A stretch of DNA of 38,210 bases from Porphyromonadaceae bacterium UBA7042. GTDB lineage: Bacteria; Bacteroidota; Bacteroidia; Bacteroidales; Muribaculaceae. Positions within the stretch are counted from its first letter, which is position 1. Each line of letters begins with the position of its first letter. The position numbers were made by a program, and so were the translations under genes. The notes under the pieces were generated by a model. It was not told the origin of the DNA. It was given only the letters and a program-made list of their open reading frames with translations, and made no database searches. The stretch covers positions 1-38,210 of the forward strand of contig DLAR01000027.1 of the NCBI GenBank assembly GCA_002494015.1. Reading direction: 5' to 3'. This document shows positions 1 to 7,931 of the stretch, one piece after another.

Positions 1-105
1 AGCTACAGCTATGCTCCCTCGATTCATGACGAAATCCGACGCGTGAAAACTGGCTTTGGATTTAACATTTGTTATGGAACGCCCTCTAAAATTTTATCAC
101 GATGA
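1..105 (+). CDS. C-terminal end of an unidentified protein (partial)
   Basis: Reading frame 1 is open from the first base and ends at TGA 103-105, giving 34 residues that finish in GTPSKILSR. The 5' part lies outside the window, so the product cannot be named. The frame is supported mainly by its tight ATGA overlap with the small membrane peptide that follows, an arrangement typical of translationally coupled genes in an operon. I see no recognisable domain in these residues. Confidence 0.45.
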   Translation, partial: SYSYAPSIHDEIRRVKTGFGFNICYGTPSKILSR

Positions 106-245
106 GTAAAGAGAAGAAATCCCGCGTAAGCACATGGCTTGTTATCGGAGTGCTCGTATTGATTGCGTTACTGCTTGTATGGCTCACGGTGGCCGACCTT
201 CTTGGCGATACCGACGTGGCCGCGCTCATCATGCCGGTCATGTAA
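102..245 (+). CDS. small single-pass membrane peptide, 47 aa
   Basis: ATG 102-104 overlaps the TGA of the upstream frame, and the stop is TAA 243-245. The peptide starts with a basic stretch (MSKEKKSR), followed by about 20 hydrophobic residues (positions ~13-33, WLVIGVLVLIALLLVWLTVA) and a short acidic tail. It therefore looks like a single membrane helix with a cytoplasmic basic N terminus. It ends convergently with the acetyltransferase gene, overlapping its 3' end by 8 bp. No family is recognised. Support comes from the helix, the charge pattern and the coupled start. Its size makes it easy for automated annotation to miss. Confidence 0.5.
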   Translation: MSKEKKSRVSTWLVIGVLVLIALLLVWLTVADLLGDTDVAALIMPVM

Positions 246-828
246 GCGTCTTGTACTTGCGGGAATCCTCGTCGGTAATCTCGCGTATCACCCGGCAGGG
301 ATTCCCGGCGGCAAGAACCCGCGCGGGTATATCGCGTGTCACGACGCTCCCCGCCCCTATTACCGCGCCGTCACCGATTGTCACCCCGGGACATATCTGC
401 ACACCCCCGCCTATCCACACGTCGTTGCCGACAGTAACGGGAAAGGCGTATTCAAGACCGAGGTTGCGTTTTTCCACGTCGAGCGGATGGCCTGCAGTAT
501 AGATGCCCACGTTTGGGGCGATGAAGACATTGTCGCCAATCACAACCTTGGCCGCGTCGAGTACCACGAAGTTGTAGTTGGCAAAGAAATTGTCGCCTAC
601 TTCGATATTATACCCGAGGTCGCAGTGAAAGGGAGCGTTTATGATGCAGCGCATACCCCTGCGGCCAAGAAGGCGCGAGAGTATCGCGTCCTTTTCGTCA
701 TACCGAGACGGACGTAAGTCATTATAGTCGTGACACAGTTCCATCGCTGCAAGCCGCTCGGTTATGAGTTGCCTGTCATAGTTGGCATCATACAGCACCC
801 CGAGTGCCGATTTCTCTTTTTCAGTCAT
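238..828 (-). CDS. maa: maltose/galactoside-type O-acetyltransferase (hexapeptide-repeat)
   Basis: This 196-residue protein has the family layout: an N-terminal helical Mac domain (~1-60, with YDANYDRQL) followed by a left-handed beta-helix of hexapeptide repeats (for example VVIGDN, VTIGDG, AVIGAG). His114 in TAGHPLD matches the catalytic histidine of galactoside/maltose acetyltransferases. These enzymes move an acetyl group from acetyl-CoA to a 6-hydroxyl of a sugar in the cytoplasm. The C terminus keeps the GNPCRVIR motif. Length is normal for the family. The gene stands alone on the minus strand. The acceptor sugar cannot be read from the sequence, and the symbol is assigned by family only. 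Confidence 0.9.
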   Translation of the reverse strand: MTEKEKSALGVLYDANYDRQLITERLAAMELCHDYNDLRPSRYDEKDAILSRLLGRRGMRCIINAPFHCDLGYNIEVGDNFFANYNFVVLDAAKVVIGDNVFIAPNVGIYTAGHPLDVEKRNLGLEYAFPVTVGNDVWIGGGVQICPGVTIGDGAVIGAGSVVTRDIPARVLAAGNPCRVIREITDEDSRKYKTLT

Positions 829-923
829 ATTTCATTGATTTTTCCATATCTATAACGCCGCTCCGTCCATTTTTCTTGCCGTTTAGAGTTAAACATTGTA
901 ACTTTCGGCGACTTTTCGCGTCC

Positions 924-947
924 AAAACTATATTTAAAACTATATTT
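924..947. repeat. 12-bp tandem duplication
   Basis: AAAACTATATTT occurs twice in tandem (924-935 and 936-947), followed by AAAC as the start of a third copy. It lies in the maa-rplU intergenic region upstream of the rplU promoter. Function unknown. Confidence 0.8.
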
Positions 948-1012
948 AAACAACAAACCAAGTCAACGGAGTTGAGATTTTGAGTCAAAACTTCAATTGT
1001 GTTTCAAAAACA

Positions 1013-1044
1013 TTTGCATAATCAGATGATTTTCACTATCTTTG
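1013..1044 (+). promoter_or_regulatory. Bacteroidetes-type promoter of rplU-rpmA
   Basis: TTTG at 1013-1016 and TATCTTTG at 1037-1044 are separated by 20 bp. This fits the Bacteroidetes sigma-ABfr consensus (-33 TTTG, -7 TAnnTTTG). The start codon of rplU lies 88 bp downstream, leaving a leader of about 80 nt. Confidence 0.75.
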
Positions 1045-1132
1045 CGGTCGATTTAGCCGTATCGGGCCTGATAAAGCGAGGCGCATTAGCGTGTCCGCCC
1101 GACGGAGTAACCTGTAAAACAAATAATTAACG

Positions 1133-1453
1133 ATGTACGCTATCGTAGAAATCCAAGGACAGCAGTTCAAGGCCGAGCCCGAGAAGTTCCTGTATGTCCA
1201 CTATCTCGGCGAAGCTGTTAAAGAAGGTGACAAGGTTGAATTTGACCGCGTTCTCCTCGCTCAGTCCGACGATGCAGTAAAGGTTGGCGCTCCCACTGTA
1301 GAAGGCGCAAAAGTTGTATGTGAGGTTCTGACACCTCTCGTAAAAGGTGAAAAAGTGATTGTTTTCAAGAAAAAACGTCGCAAAGGCTATCGCCGCAAAA
1401 ACGGCCATCGCCAGTATTTCACCAAAGTGTTAATTAAAGAAGTTGTTGCTTAA
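1133..1453 (+). CDS. rplU: 50S ribosomal protein L21
   Basis: The 106-residue protein begins MYAIVEIQGQQFKAEPEKF, the standard L21 opening. Its C-terminal part contains the basic RNA-binding segment KKKRRKGYRRKNGHRQ (~78-93). L21 binds 23S rRNA in the large subunit. Length is typical. It is followed 21 bp later by rpmA (L27), the near-universal pairing in bacteria, and the two share one promoter and one terminator. Confidence 0.98.
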   Translation: MYAIVEIQGQQFKAEPEKFLYVHYLGEAVKEGDKVEFDRVLLAQSDDAVKVGAPTVEGAKVVCEVLTPLVKGEKVIVFKKKRRKGYRRKNGHRQYFTKVLIKEVVA

Positions 1454-1474
1454 CCCCTAAAATCTCAACTCAAC

Positions 1475-1735
1475 ATGGCACATAAAAAAGGTGTAGGTAG
1501 TTCTAAGAACGGCCGCGAATCAGAAAGCAAACGCCTCGGCGTAAAGATTTTCGGTGGTCAGCACTGCAAGGCAGGCAACATCATCAAGCGTCAGCGTGGT
1601 ACGGTTCACCACCCGGGTCTCAACGTAGGCATGGGCAAGGACCACACTATTTTCGCTCTCATCGACGGTGTTGTTGTCTTCACTGAAGGCAAGGAAGGAC
1701 GCAAGTTTATCAACGTCACCCCCGCTGAAGCATAA
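1475..1735 (+). CDS. rpmA: 50S ribosomal protein L27
   Basis: The 86-residue protein opens MAHKKGVGSSKNGRESESKR and continues with RLGVKIFGGQ, the L27 signature. The N-terminal tail reaches the peptidyl transferase centre in the ribosome. There is no N-terminal pre-sequence of the kind cleaved in Firmicutes L27. It is the second gene of the rplU-rpmA operon and is followed by a strong intrinsic terminator. Confidence 0.98.
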   Translation: MAHKKGVGSSKNGRESESKRLGVKIFGGQHCKAGNIIKRQRGTVHHPGLNVGMGKDHTIFALIDGVVVFTEGKEGRKFINVTPAEA

Positions 1736-1778
1736 ATTCCACACTACCACAAAAATTTGACATTCCACAATTTGACCC

Positions 1779-1812
1779 GAGCGGCCTTCCACAAGAGGGC
1801 CGCTCTTTTTTT
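1779..1812 (+). terminator. intrinsic terminator after rpmA
   Basis: A perfect 8-bp GC-rich stem (GAGCGGCC 1779-1786 with GGCCGCTC 1798-1805, loop 11 nt) is followed directly by seven T residues (1806-1812). Confidence 0.92.
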
Positions 1813-1846
1813 GCGCCCGACGTGACGATTATTGAAGAATAAATCG

Positions 1847-1854
1847 TAACTTTG
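1847..1854 (+). promoter_or_regulatory. -7 element of the probable speA promoter
   Basis: TAACTTTG matches the Bacteroidetes -7 consensus TAnnTTTG and lies just after the rpmA terminator, 125 bp before the chosen speA start. No clear -33 TTTG sits at the ideal distance, so only half of the promoter is convincing. Confidence 0.5.
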
Positions 1855-1978
1855 TCCAAATAAAGTGACTGGCGAACAGTGGGATTCAGGCTATGCCCGA
1901 GTGAGAATGACACTATCTTCACCTTTCACCTCTTAATTGATTGTTTTACAAGAACGAAATTATACCAACAGAGAGCCG

Positions 1979-3880
1979 ATGAGAAAATGGCGTATTGATG
2001 ACAGCTCGGAGCTGTACAATATCAACGGATGGGGGCGCAAATATTTCTCCATCAACGAGAAAGGACATGTCGTTGTAACACCGCGCGAGGGTTATGCCTC
2101 GGTCGACCTGAGAGAGGTCATGGACGAGTTGCAGATAAAGGATGTGACATCGCCCGTGTTGCTGCGTTTTCCCGACATTCTCGACAACCGCATCGAGAAG
2201 ATTTCCAACTGTTTCAAGACCGCCGCGGAACAATATAACTATCAGGCCAAAAATTATTGCATCTACCCTATCAAGGTAAATCAGATGCGTCCAGTGGTAG
2301 AGGAAATTGTCAGCCACGGCAATAAGTTCAACATTGGCCTCGAAGCCGGTTCCAAGCCTGAACTGCACGCTGTATTGGCAACCAACATACAAGAGAACTC
2401 ACTCATCATCTGCAACGGGTACAAGGATGCCAACTACATCGAGCTGGCACTGCTTGCCCAGAAGATGGGGCGGCGCATATATCTCGTGGTGGAAAAACTC
2501 AACGAGCTGAAGACCATAGCCGACGTTGCGCGCCGCATAGACATCGAGCCCAACGTGGGCATACGCATAAAACTCGCCTCATCGGGGTCGGGCAAATGGG
2601 AGACGAGCGGTGGCGACCAGTCAAAATTCGGTCTAAACTCGTCAGAACTGCTCGAAGCGCTCGATTTCATGGAAAACAACGACATGAAACAGTGCCTGAA
2701 ACTCATCCACTTCCACATCGGCAGCCAGATTACCAAGATTCGCCGCATCAAGAATGCCATCCGCGAAGCCACACAGTTTTATGTGCAACTGTCGCGCATG
2801 GGATTCGACATCGAGTTCATGGACATCGGCGGCGGCCTCGGGGTCGACTATGACGGCACCCGCAGCTCAGCCTCGGAAAGCTCGATGAACTACTCGATTC
2901 AGGAGTATGCCAACGATGCCATCTCGTCAATCGTGGATGCCTGCGAGAAAAACGGGTTGAAACAACCCAACATCATCAACGAGAGCGGGCGCTCGCTGAC
3001 GGCTCACCACTCGGTGCTGATTCTCGAAGTGCTTGAAACAACATCGCTCCCTGAGTGGAAAGACTCGTGGGAGATTGCCCCTGACGCCCACGAGCTTGCC
3101 CGCGAGCTTTACCAGATATGGGACAACCTGAACCAGCCAAATCTCTTTGAGAGCTGGCACGACGCGTTGCAGATACGCGAGGAGGCACTCGACCTTTTCA
3201 GTCTCGGACTTCTCGACCTGCGCACCCGCGCCCAGATCGAGCAGCTGTTCTGGTCAATCGCCCGCGAGGTGGGGGAAATGGCCGGGGCGATGAAACATGC
3301 CCCCGAGGAACTGCGCAAAGTCTCCAAGATGATTCCCGACAAGTATTTCTGCAACTTCTCGCTGTTCCAGTCGCTGCCCGACTCATGGGCCATCGACCAA
3401 GTGTTTCCCATCATCCCCATCTCGCGTCTTGACGAGAAACCCACAAGGACATGCACGATTCAGGACATCACATGCGACAGCGACGGCAAAATCAACAACT
3501 TCATCTCAGTTCAAGGCGGCACGGCAAACTCGCTCCCGGTCCACACGGTGAAACCGGGCGAACCTTACTATCTCGGCGTGTTCCTCGTGGGAGCCTATCA
3601 AGAAATCCTCGGCGACATGCATAACCTGTTTGGCGACACCAACGCAGTCCACATCTCGGTCTACAAGGACCACTACGAGATAGAGCGGGTCATCGACGGC
3701 GAGACTGTGGCCGACGTGCTCGACTATGTGCAGTACAACCCCAAGAAACTGGTGCGCAATGTTGAGGCGTGGGTGACATCGTCAATGAAAGCAGGGAAAA
3801 TAACCCCCGACGAGGGTCGCGAGTTTCTCAGCAACTACCGCTCGGGACTTTACGGATACACCTATATAGAAAAAGACTGA
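1979..3880 (+). CDS. speA: biosynthetic arginine decarboxylase
   Basis: This is a 633-residue PLP-dependent enzyme of the long SpeA class (fold type III, alanine-racemase-like barrel), converting arginine to agmatine for polyamine synthesis in the cytoplasm. Lys99 in YPIKVNQ is the expected Schiff-base lysine. HFHIGSQ and the glycine-rich DIGGGLGVDYDG are cofactor-binding motifs of the barrel. I chose ATG 1979, because MRKWRIDDS followed by LYNINGWG is the usual start of Bacteroides SpeA. The frame stays open upstream to a TTG at 1937, but those 14 residues look unrelated. The frame runs unbroken to FLSNYRSGLYGYTYIEKD. Confidence 0.95.
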   Translation: MRKWRIDDSSELYNINGWGRKYFSINEKGHVVVTPREGYASVDLREVMDELQIKDVTSPVLLRFPDILDNRIEKISNCFKTAAEQYNYQAKNYCIYPIKVNQMRPVVEEIVSHGNKFNIGLEAGSKPELHAVLATNIQENSLIICNGYKDANYIELALLAQKMGRRIYLVVEKLNELKTIADVARRIDIEPNVGIRIKLASSGSGKWETSGGDQSKFGLNSSELLEALDFMENNDMKQCLKLIHFHIGSQITKIRRIKNAIREATQFYVQLSRMGFDIEFMDIGGGLGVDYDGTRSSASESSMNYSIQEYANDAISSIVDACEKNGLKQPNIINESGRSLTAHHSVLILEVLETTSLPEWKDSWEIAPDAHELARELYQIWDNLNQPNLFESWHDALQIREEALDLFSLGLLDLRTRAQIEQLFWSIAREVGEMAGAMKHAPEELRKVSKMIPDKYFCNFSLFQSLPDSWAIDQVFPIIPISRLDEKPTRTCTIQDITCDSDGKINNFISVQGGTANSLPVHTVKPGEPYYLGVFLVGAYQEILGDMHNLFGDTNAVHISVYKDHYEIERVIDGETVADVLDYVQYNPKKLVRNVEAWVTSSMKAGKITPDEGREFLSNYRSGLYGYTYIEKD

Positions 3881-3892
3881 TTCGCGCCCGCC

Positions 3893-4636
3893 ATGCCACG
3901 ATATTTCATGACTCTCGCCTATCGCGGCGCGCCTTTCCACGGATGGCAGTCACAGCCGGGTGAAGTGACGGTGCAGTCGACGATAGAGAACGCGCTGTCA
4001 GTAGTTATACGCCGACCCGGCATGAAGATTGTCGGGGCGGGGCGCACTGACACTGGAGTCAACGCCCGCATGATGACAGCCCACTTTGACACGGAGATGC
4101 CGATTGACAACGCCGAGGGAATAGTGCGCGGTCTCAACTCGCTCGTCGGGAAGGATATAGCCATCTACGACATACGCGAAGTCGCTCTGGGATGCCATGC
4201 GCGCTTTGACGCGAAATCGCGCACCTACCACTACTATGTCATCTCGGAGAAGTCGCCATTTTTCTACCCGCTCAGCTGGAAGGCTCCGGCAACACTTGAC
4301 TATGAGGCGATGAACCGCGCGGCAGCAGTCCTCCTTGACACCGAAGATTTCACATCGTTCTCCAAGCTGCACACCGACACGAAGACCAACATCTGCCATG
4401 TCACACGGGCCGAGTGGGTGCCGGTTGAGGCTGTGCCGGGGGCGATGGTATTCGTCATCACTGCTGACCGCTTTCTGCGCAACATGGTGCGCGCCGTGGT
4501 AGGGACGCTTGTCGAGGTGGGGCGTGGCAAGATGACTGTCGACGAGTTTGCACGCGTCATCGATGCCCGCAACCGCTGCGCAGCCGGCACTTCAATGCCC
4601 CCTCAAGCACTGTTTTTGTGGGACGTAACTTATTAG
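3893..4636 (+). CDS. truA: tRNA pseudouridine(38-40) synthase
   Basis: The 247-residue protein has the TruA motif GAGRTDTGVNA, with catalytic Asp53, and the C-terminal FLRNMVRAVVGTLVEVGRGK segment. It isomerises uridines 38-40 in the anticodon arm of many tRNAs. It starts 12 bp after speA and is probably co-transcribed with it. Its stop (TAG 4634-4636) abuts an AT-rich tandem repeat that leads into the importer genes. Confidence 0.96.
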   Translation: MPRYFMTLAYRGAPFHGWQSQPGEVTVQSTIENALSVVIRRPGMKIVGAGRTDTGVNARMMTAHFDTEMPIDNAEGIVRGLNSLVGKDIAIYDIREVALGCHARFDAKSRTYHYYVISEKSPFFYPLSWKAPATLDYEAMNRAAAVLLDTEDFTSFSKLHTDTKTNICHVTRAEWVPVEAVPGAMVFVITADRFLRNMVRAVVGTLVEVGRGKMTVDEFARVIDARNRCAAGTSMPPQALFLWDVTY

Positions 4637-4670
4637 AATTGAGAATTAAAAATTGAGAATTGAAAATTGA
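4637..4670. repeat. 14-bp tandem repeat carrying the start codon of the next gene
   Basis: AATTGAGAATTAAA (4637-4650) and AATTGAGAATTGAA (4651-4664) are followed by a partial third unit AATTGA (4665-4670). The array fills the whole space between truA and the importer operon, and the TTG start of the binding protein (4667-4669) lies inside the last unit. Confidence 0.85.
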
Positions 4671-5803
4671 ACATCCTCCGTTTCATAACTCAGAACTCGT
4701 ACCTCATACTTATATTCCTCCTTTTGTCATCTTGCGGGAGGGGGACATCGTCACGCGGCAACGAGGTCACGGGTGACACGCTGACCACATGCGCCGAACT
4801 ACTTACGCTCGTTGATTGCGGCGACTATACCGTGGCCGACGTGCGCGACCCTTGGGACACCACCCGGCTGCTTGGCCGCTACATCCTCGTTGACAGTGAC
4901 AGGGAGATGCCCGGCAGCCTACCCAATGGCGAGGTGGTCAGAGTACCGCTCGAAAACTCCATCGTCTACTCCGACGTTCATGCCTGCGCCATCGGAGAGG
5001 TCGGAGGTATAAAGGGGGTGCGCGGAGTCGCCGACGCCGGTTACTTCAAGACCGCCGAGATTGTCGCCGGACTGTCTGACGGGAGCGTGACCGACATCGG
5101 CTCGGCCATGTCGCCTTCAGTCGAGAGAATAGTCGAGATGAACCCGGACGCTATACTGCTATCTCCTTATCAGAACGCCGGACATGGTGCCGTCGGTCAG
5201 ATTGGCACGACGATTATCGAGTGTGCCGACTACATGGAGCCCACCCCGCTCGGACGCGCCGAGTGGATAAAACTGCTCGGGAAATTATACGGCGGTTACG
5301 ATAAGGCCGATACTATATTTGCATCCACCCGCGACCGTTACGAGTCCCTGCGCTACAAGGCAGCTGCCGTCAGCACGCTGCCCAAGGTCGTGACCGAACA
5401 GGTGACCGACGGGGTATGGTATGTCCCCGGAGGACGCAGCTACATGGCTCGCCTGCTCGGTGACGCTGCCGTCATCTACCCGTGGAGCGATGACACGTCG
5501 ACAGGCTCTCTGCAACTCGACTTCGCGACCGTCTTTGACCGCGCCCATGACGCGGAGTTCTGGCTGATACGCACTTGGGGACATGACCTGAGTCTCGCCG
5601 AGCTTAAAAGCAACAACAGCCTAAACGCCGAGATGGAGGCCTTCAATAACGGCGGTGTCTACGCGGCCAACACCGCCGAAGTTCCCCTTTTTGAAGACTT
5701 CCCCTTCCACCCCGACCGTCTGCTGCGCGAATACCTCGCCATCTTCCACCCTTACATTATGCATGGCGACACCACATTAACCTATTACAAAAGAGTCAGA
5801 TGA
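4667..5803 (+). CDS. iron-siderophore/cobalamin-class ABC importer, substrate-binding lipoprotein
   Basis: This 378-residue protein has a lipoprotein signal peptide (hydrophobic LILIFLLL, lipobox LSSC, Cys23), so it is probably anchored facing the periplasm. The remainder fits the class III periplasmic binding fold (BtuF/FepB/FhuD, PF01497-like), with motifs such as IVEMNPDAILLSPYQN and AEFWLIRTW. The start is TTG 4667. An in-frame TGA lies at 4661-4663, and no ATG precedes the signal peptide, so TTG is the only reasonable choice. The next gene overlaps the stop by ATGA. Ligand class is inferred from the family; neither heme, siderophore nor cobalamin can be singled out. There is no space for a cobalamin riboswitch upstream. 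Confidence 0.85.
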   Translation: MNILRFITQNSYLILIFLLLSSCGRGTSSRGNEVTGDTLTTCAELLTLVDCGDYTVADVRDPWDTTRLLGRYILVDSDREMPGSLPNGEVVRVPLENSIVYSDVHACAIGEVGGIKGVRGVADAGYFKTAEIVAGLSDGSVTDIGSAMSPSVERIVEMNPDAILLSPYQNAGHGAVGQIGTTIIECADYMEPTPLGRAEWIKLLGKLYGGYDKADTIFASTRDRYESLRYKAAAVSTLPKVVTEQVTDGVWYVPGGRSYMARLLGDAAVIYPWSDDTSTGSLQLDFATVFDRAHDAEFWLIRTWGHDLSLAELKSNNSLNAEMEAFNNGGVYAANTAEVPLFEDFPFHPDRLLREYLAIFHPYIMHGDTTLTYYKRVR

Positions 5804-6819
5804 GCGCCGAAGGGGTATCAACGTCACGCGCCGCCGCAGCTATGTGGATTATCTCGGCTGCAATTGTCCTAATGTTTGGCGGATGCCTCTTTTTCGGATC
5901 TGTCGACATCCCCCCAAGCGCGGTCATCGACATCCTGACCGGTGGCGACGGCGGCAAGCGGTCATGGGAAGTCATCGTGACGGGAGCGCGACTGCCGATG
6001 GCCTGTACCGCGTTGATTTCCGGAGCCGCACTCGCTGTTGCAGGACTGCTTATGCAGACAACCTTTGACAACCCGCTTGCCGGTCCGTCGATACTCGGTG
6101 TCTCCACCGGGTCAAGCCTCGGGGTAGCTGTCGTCATGCTTGCGCTCGGTGGCAGTGTAGGAACCATCGGCCACTATTTCAGCGTGTTGCTCGGCGCAAT
6201 GGCCGGGGCAATGGTAGTGCTGGTAGTGTTATTGCTGTTCTCGCGTTTTATCCACAGCTCGGTCATGTTGCTGATTGTAGGCATCATGGTAGGCTACCTT
6301 GCGTCGTCGGCAGTATCGCTGCTCAATTTCTTCTCGACACAGGAAGGTGTGCACTCATTCGTGATATGGGGCCTCGGGTCGTTCTCGGGAGTCAACCTTG
6401 AACGACTGCCGGTATTCGCTGTCGTCACCCTCGCCGTGCTGTTGCTGAGTTTCCTCATGGTCAAGCCGCTTGACGCGCTGCTGCTGGGCGAGCGTTATGC
6501 CGCCAATCTCGGCGTGAACATCCGCGCCACCCGCAACCGCCTGCTCCTGTTGTCGGGACTGCTGACCGCCGCCGTCACCGCCTTCTGCGGCCCCATAGGG
6601 TTCATCGGCCTCATCGTCCCGCATGTCGCCCGCATGGCAGTCAACACCTCGCGCCACATTTACCTGTTACCCGCAACCGCCATGACCGGCTCGGCCATCG
6701 CCCTGTTTTGCTCTCTTGTCAGTGTCTTGCCCGGCTCGTGGGGCGTAATACCGGTGAACGCAATCACCCCCATAATAGGCGTTCCTGTAATCCTTTACAT
6801 CATTCTGAGACGAAAATGA
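5800..6819 (+). CDS. FecCD/BtuC-family ABC importer permease
   Basis: The 339-residue membrane protein has multiple hydrophobic helices and the family motifs RLPMACTALISGAALAVAG, then NPLAGPSILGVSTGSSLG near residues 85-105. Towards the C terminus it has the cytoplasmic GPIGFIGLIVPHVAR loop (~265-280), which contacts the ATPase. This is the permease of type II importers for iron complexes or vitamin B12. Length is typical. Start ATG 5800 overlaps the preceding TGA by ATGA, and the stop overlaps the ATPase start in the same way, so the three subunits are likely translationally coupled. Confidence 0.93.
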   Translation: MSAEGVSTSRAAAAMWIISAAIVLMFGGCLFFGSVDIPPSAVIDILTGGDGGKRSWEVIVTGARLPMACTALISGAALAVAGLLMQTTFDNPLAGPSILGVSTGSSLGVAVVMLALGGSVGTIGHYFSVLLGAMAGAMVVLVVLLLFSRFIHSSVMLLIVGIMVGYLASSAVSLLNFFSTQEGVHSFVIWGLGSFSGVNLERLPVFAVVTLAVLLLSFLMVKPLDALLLGERYAANLGVNIRATRNRLLLLSGLLTAAVTAFCGPIGFIGLIVPHVARMAVNTSRHIYLLPATAMTGSAIALFCSLVSVLPGSWGVIPVNAITPIIGVPVILYIILRRK

Positions 6820-7634
6820 CCCCGCCGAGTGAAATAATGACTACACACGGCCTCGCAGCCGGTTATCTCCCCGACAAGCTGATTGCCGACAGACTCGACC
6901 TGTCGCTCAGCCGTGGCGACATGACACTCCTGCTCGGAGCCAACGGTCGCGGAAAAAGCACCCTGCTCCGCACCCTGTCGGGAGCGCAACCGGCCCTCGC
7001 CGGGGAGGTTTCAATCGCCGGGAAAAGCCTTGCCGACACCACTGCCGCCGACATGGCGCGCCTCATCAGCCTCGTCTACACCGACCGCACCCATGCCGGG
7101 CATCTAACCGCTGCCGAGCTTGTCGCTCTGGGCCGACAACCCTACACCGGGTTCTTCGGACGGCTCTCGGCCGATGACCGCCGCATCGTCGACGAGTCAC
7201 TCGACACCGTCGGGATGTTGCAGTTCAGCCGCCGATATGTATCGACCCTCTCTGACGGAGAAAGGCAGAAAATCATGCTCGCCCGCGCCCTCGCCCAACA
7301 GACCCCCGTCATACTCCTTGACGAGCCGACTTCGTTTCTCGACATCGCGTCACGCATTGAAACGATGCAGATGCTCCACGACCTTGCAGCCGATCACGGT
7401 AAGGCCATCCTCCTGTCAACCCACGACATCGCCGAGGCTCTCCCTCTCGCAACCCACGCTTGGCTCTTGGTAGAAAACGACTCATCCAACTACGACTCCA
7501 CTCAAGCCGTCTCGGCCATGATTACCGGCACCGTCCCGGGACTGGTAGCCACGGGGGCATTTGACCGCCTTTTCCCCCGCCGCCCCGTCGTCTTCGACCC
7601 GGCCACGATGACGTTTCAGTCAGTCAACCGATAA
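6816..7634 (+). CDS. FecE/BtuD-family ABC importer ATPase
   Basis: The 272-residue ATPase has Walker A GANGRGKST (~41-49), an ABC signature LSDGERQK, Walker B VILLDEP, and the switch histidine in LLSTHD. It powers the importer formed with the two preceding genes. I chose ATG 6816, which overlaps the permease stop by ATGA. The same frame is open further upstream inside the permease gene, but that part is not homologous to ATPases. The coding region ends 14 bp before a 283-bp inverted-repeat element. Confidence 0.93.
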   Translation: MTPPSEIMTTHGLAAGYLPDKLIADRLDLSLSRGDMTLLLGANGRGKSTLLRTLSGAQPALAGEVSIAGKSLADTTAADMARLISLVYTDRTHAGHLTAAELVALGRQPYTGFFGRLSADDRRIVDESLDTVGMLQFSRRYVSTLSDGERQKIMLARALAQQTPVILLDEPTSFLDIASRIETMQMLHDLAADHGKAILLSTHDIAEALPLATHAWLLVENDSSNYDSTQAVSAMITGTVPGLVATGAFDRLFPRRPVVFDPATMTFQSVNR

Positions 7635-7648
7635 GAGGCAGGTTTATT

Positions 7649-7931
7649 TAAGACCCCATTCCCCAATATTTGTTAACGCTGGGGTCGCATATCTCTGAGC
7701 GGTTTTTGTCTTGTGATGAAGGAGCGTAGCCTTTGCTACATCGATTTCATCACAGACAGATGTATTCTCATTTATCCGAGGCAAAAGTTACATTCGCCTC
7801 GGCCAATCGCCGTGCATCTGTGTCCGCTTGTTTCGGTCACAATGCAACCGCATTGCTCCCTCACTGCGCGAACACATCTGCTCAACGCTTGACCGCCCCA
7901 GCGTTAACTAATATTGGGGAACGGGGTCTTA
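7649..7931. mobile_element. 283-bp MITE-like element with 36-bp inverted ends
   Basis: The two ends are near-identical inverted copies (left 7649-7684, right about 7896-7931) with two mismatches in 36 positions. On the minus strand the element runs inward from TAAGACCCC through AATATT and GTTAAC to CGCTGGGG. Inside are three clear hairpins: TGTGATGAA/TTCATCACA (7712-7754, also pairing GTAGC/GCTAC), CCGAGGC/GCCTCGG (7776-7802), and CAATGC/GCATTG (7840-7855). No transposase is encoded. I see no convincing target-site duplication. It lies between converging genes and could act as a bidirectional terminator. I interpret it as a non-autonomous mobile repeat or a REP-like structured element. From memory such sequences recur in Muribaculaceae genomes, but I cannot confirm that here. 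Confidence 0.75.

Larger units (their letters stand above)
829..1132. other. intergenic region between maa and rplU
   Basis: These 304 bp separate two divergent genes. They hold a good plus-strand promoter for rplU (listed separately), a 12-bp tandem duplication at 924-947, and a leader of about 80 nt before rplU. No open frame with coding character is visible. I could not pick a convincing minus-strand promoter for maa. Confidence 0.6.

Noticed and set aside
1937..1978. Upstream TTG start for speA
   Set aside because: The 14 extra residues do not resemble SpeA N termini, while MRKWRIDD at 1979 does.
4637..4670. Cobalamin riboswitch or Fur site upstream of the ABC importer
   Set aside because: The whole gap is 30 bp of tandem repeat, so there is no room for a riboswitch and no Fur-like palindrome.
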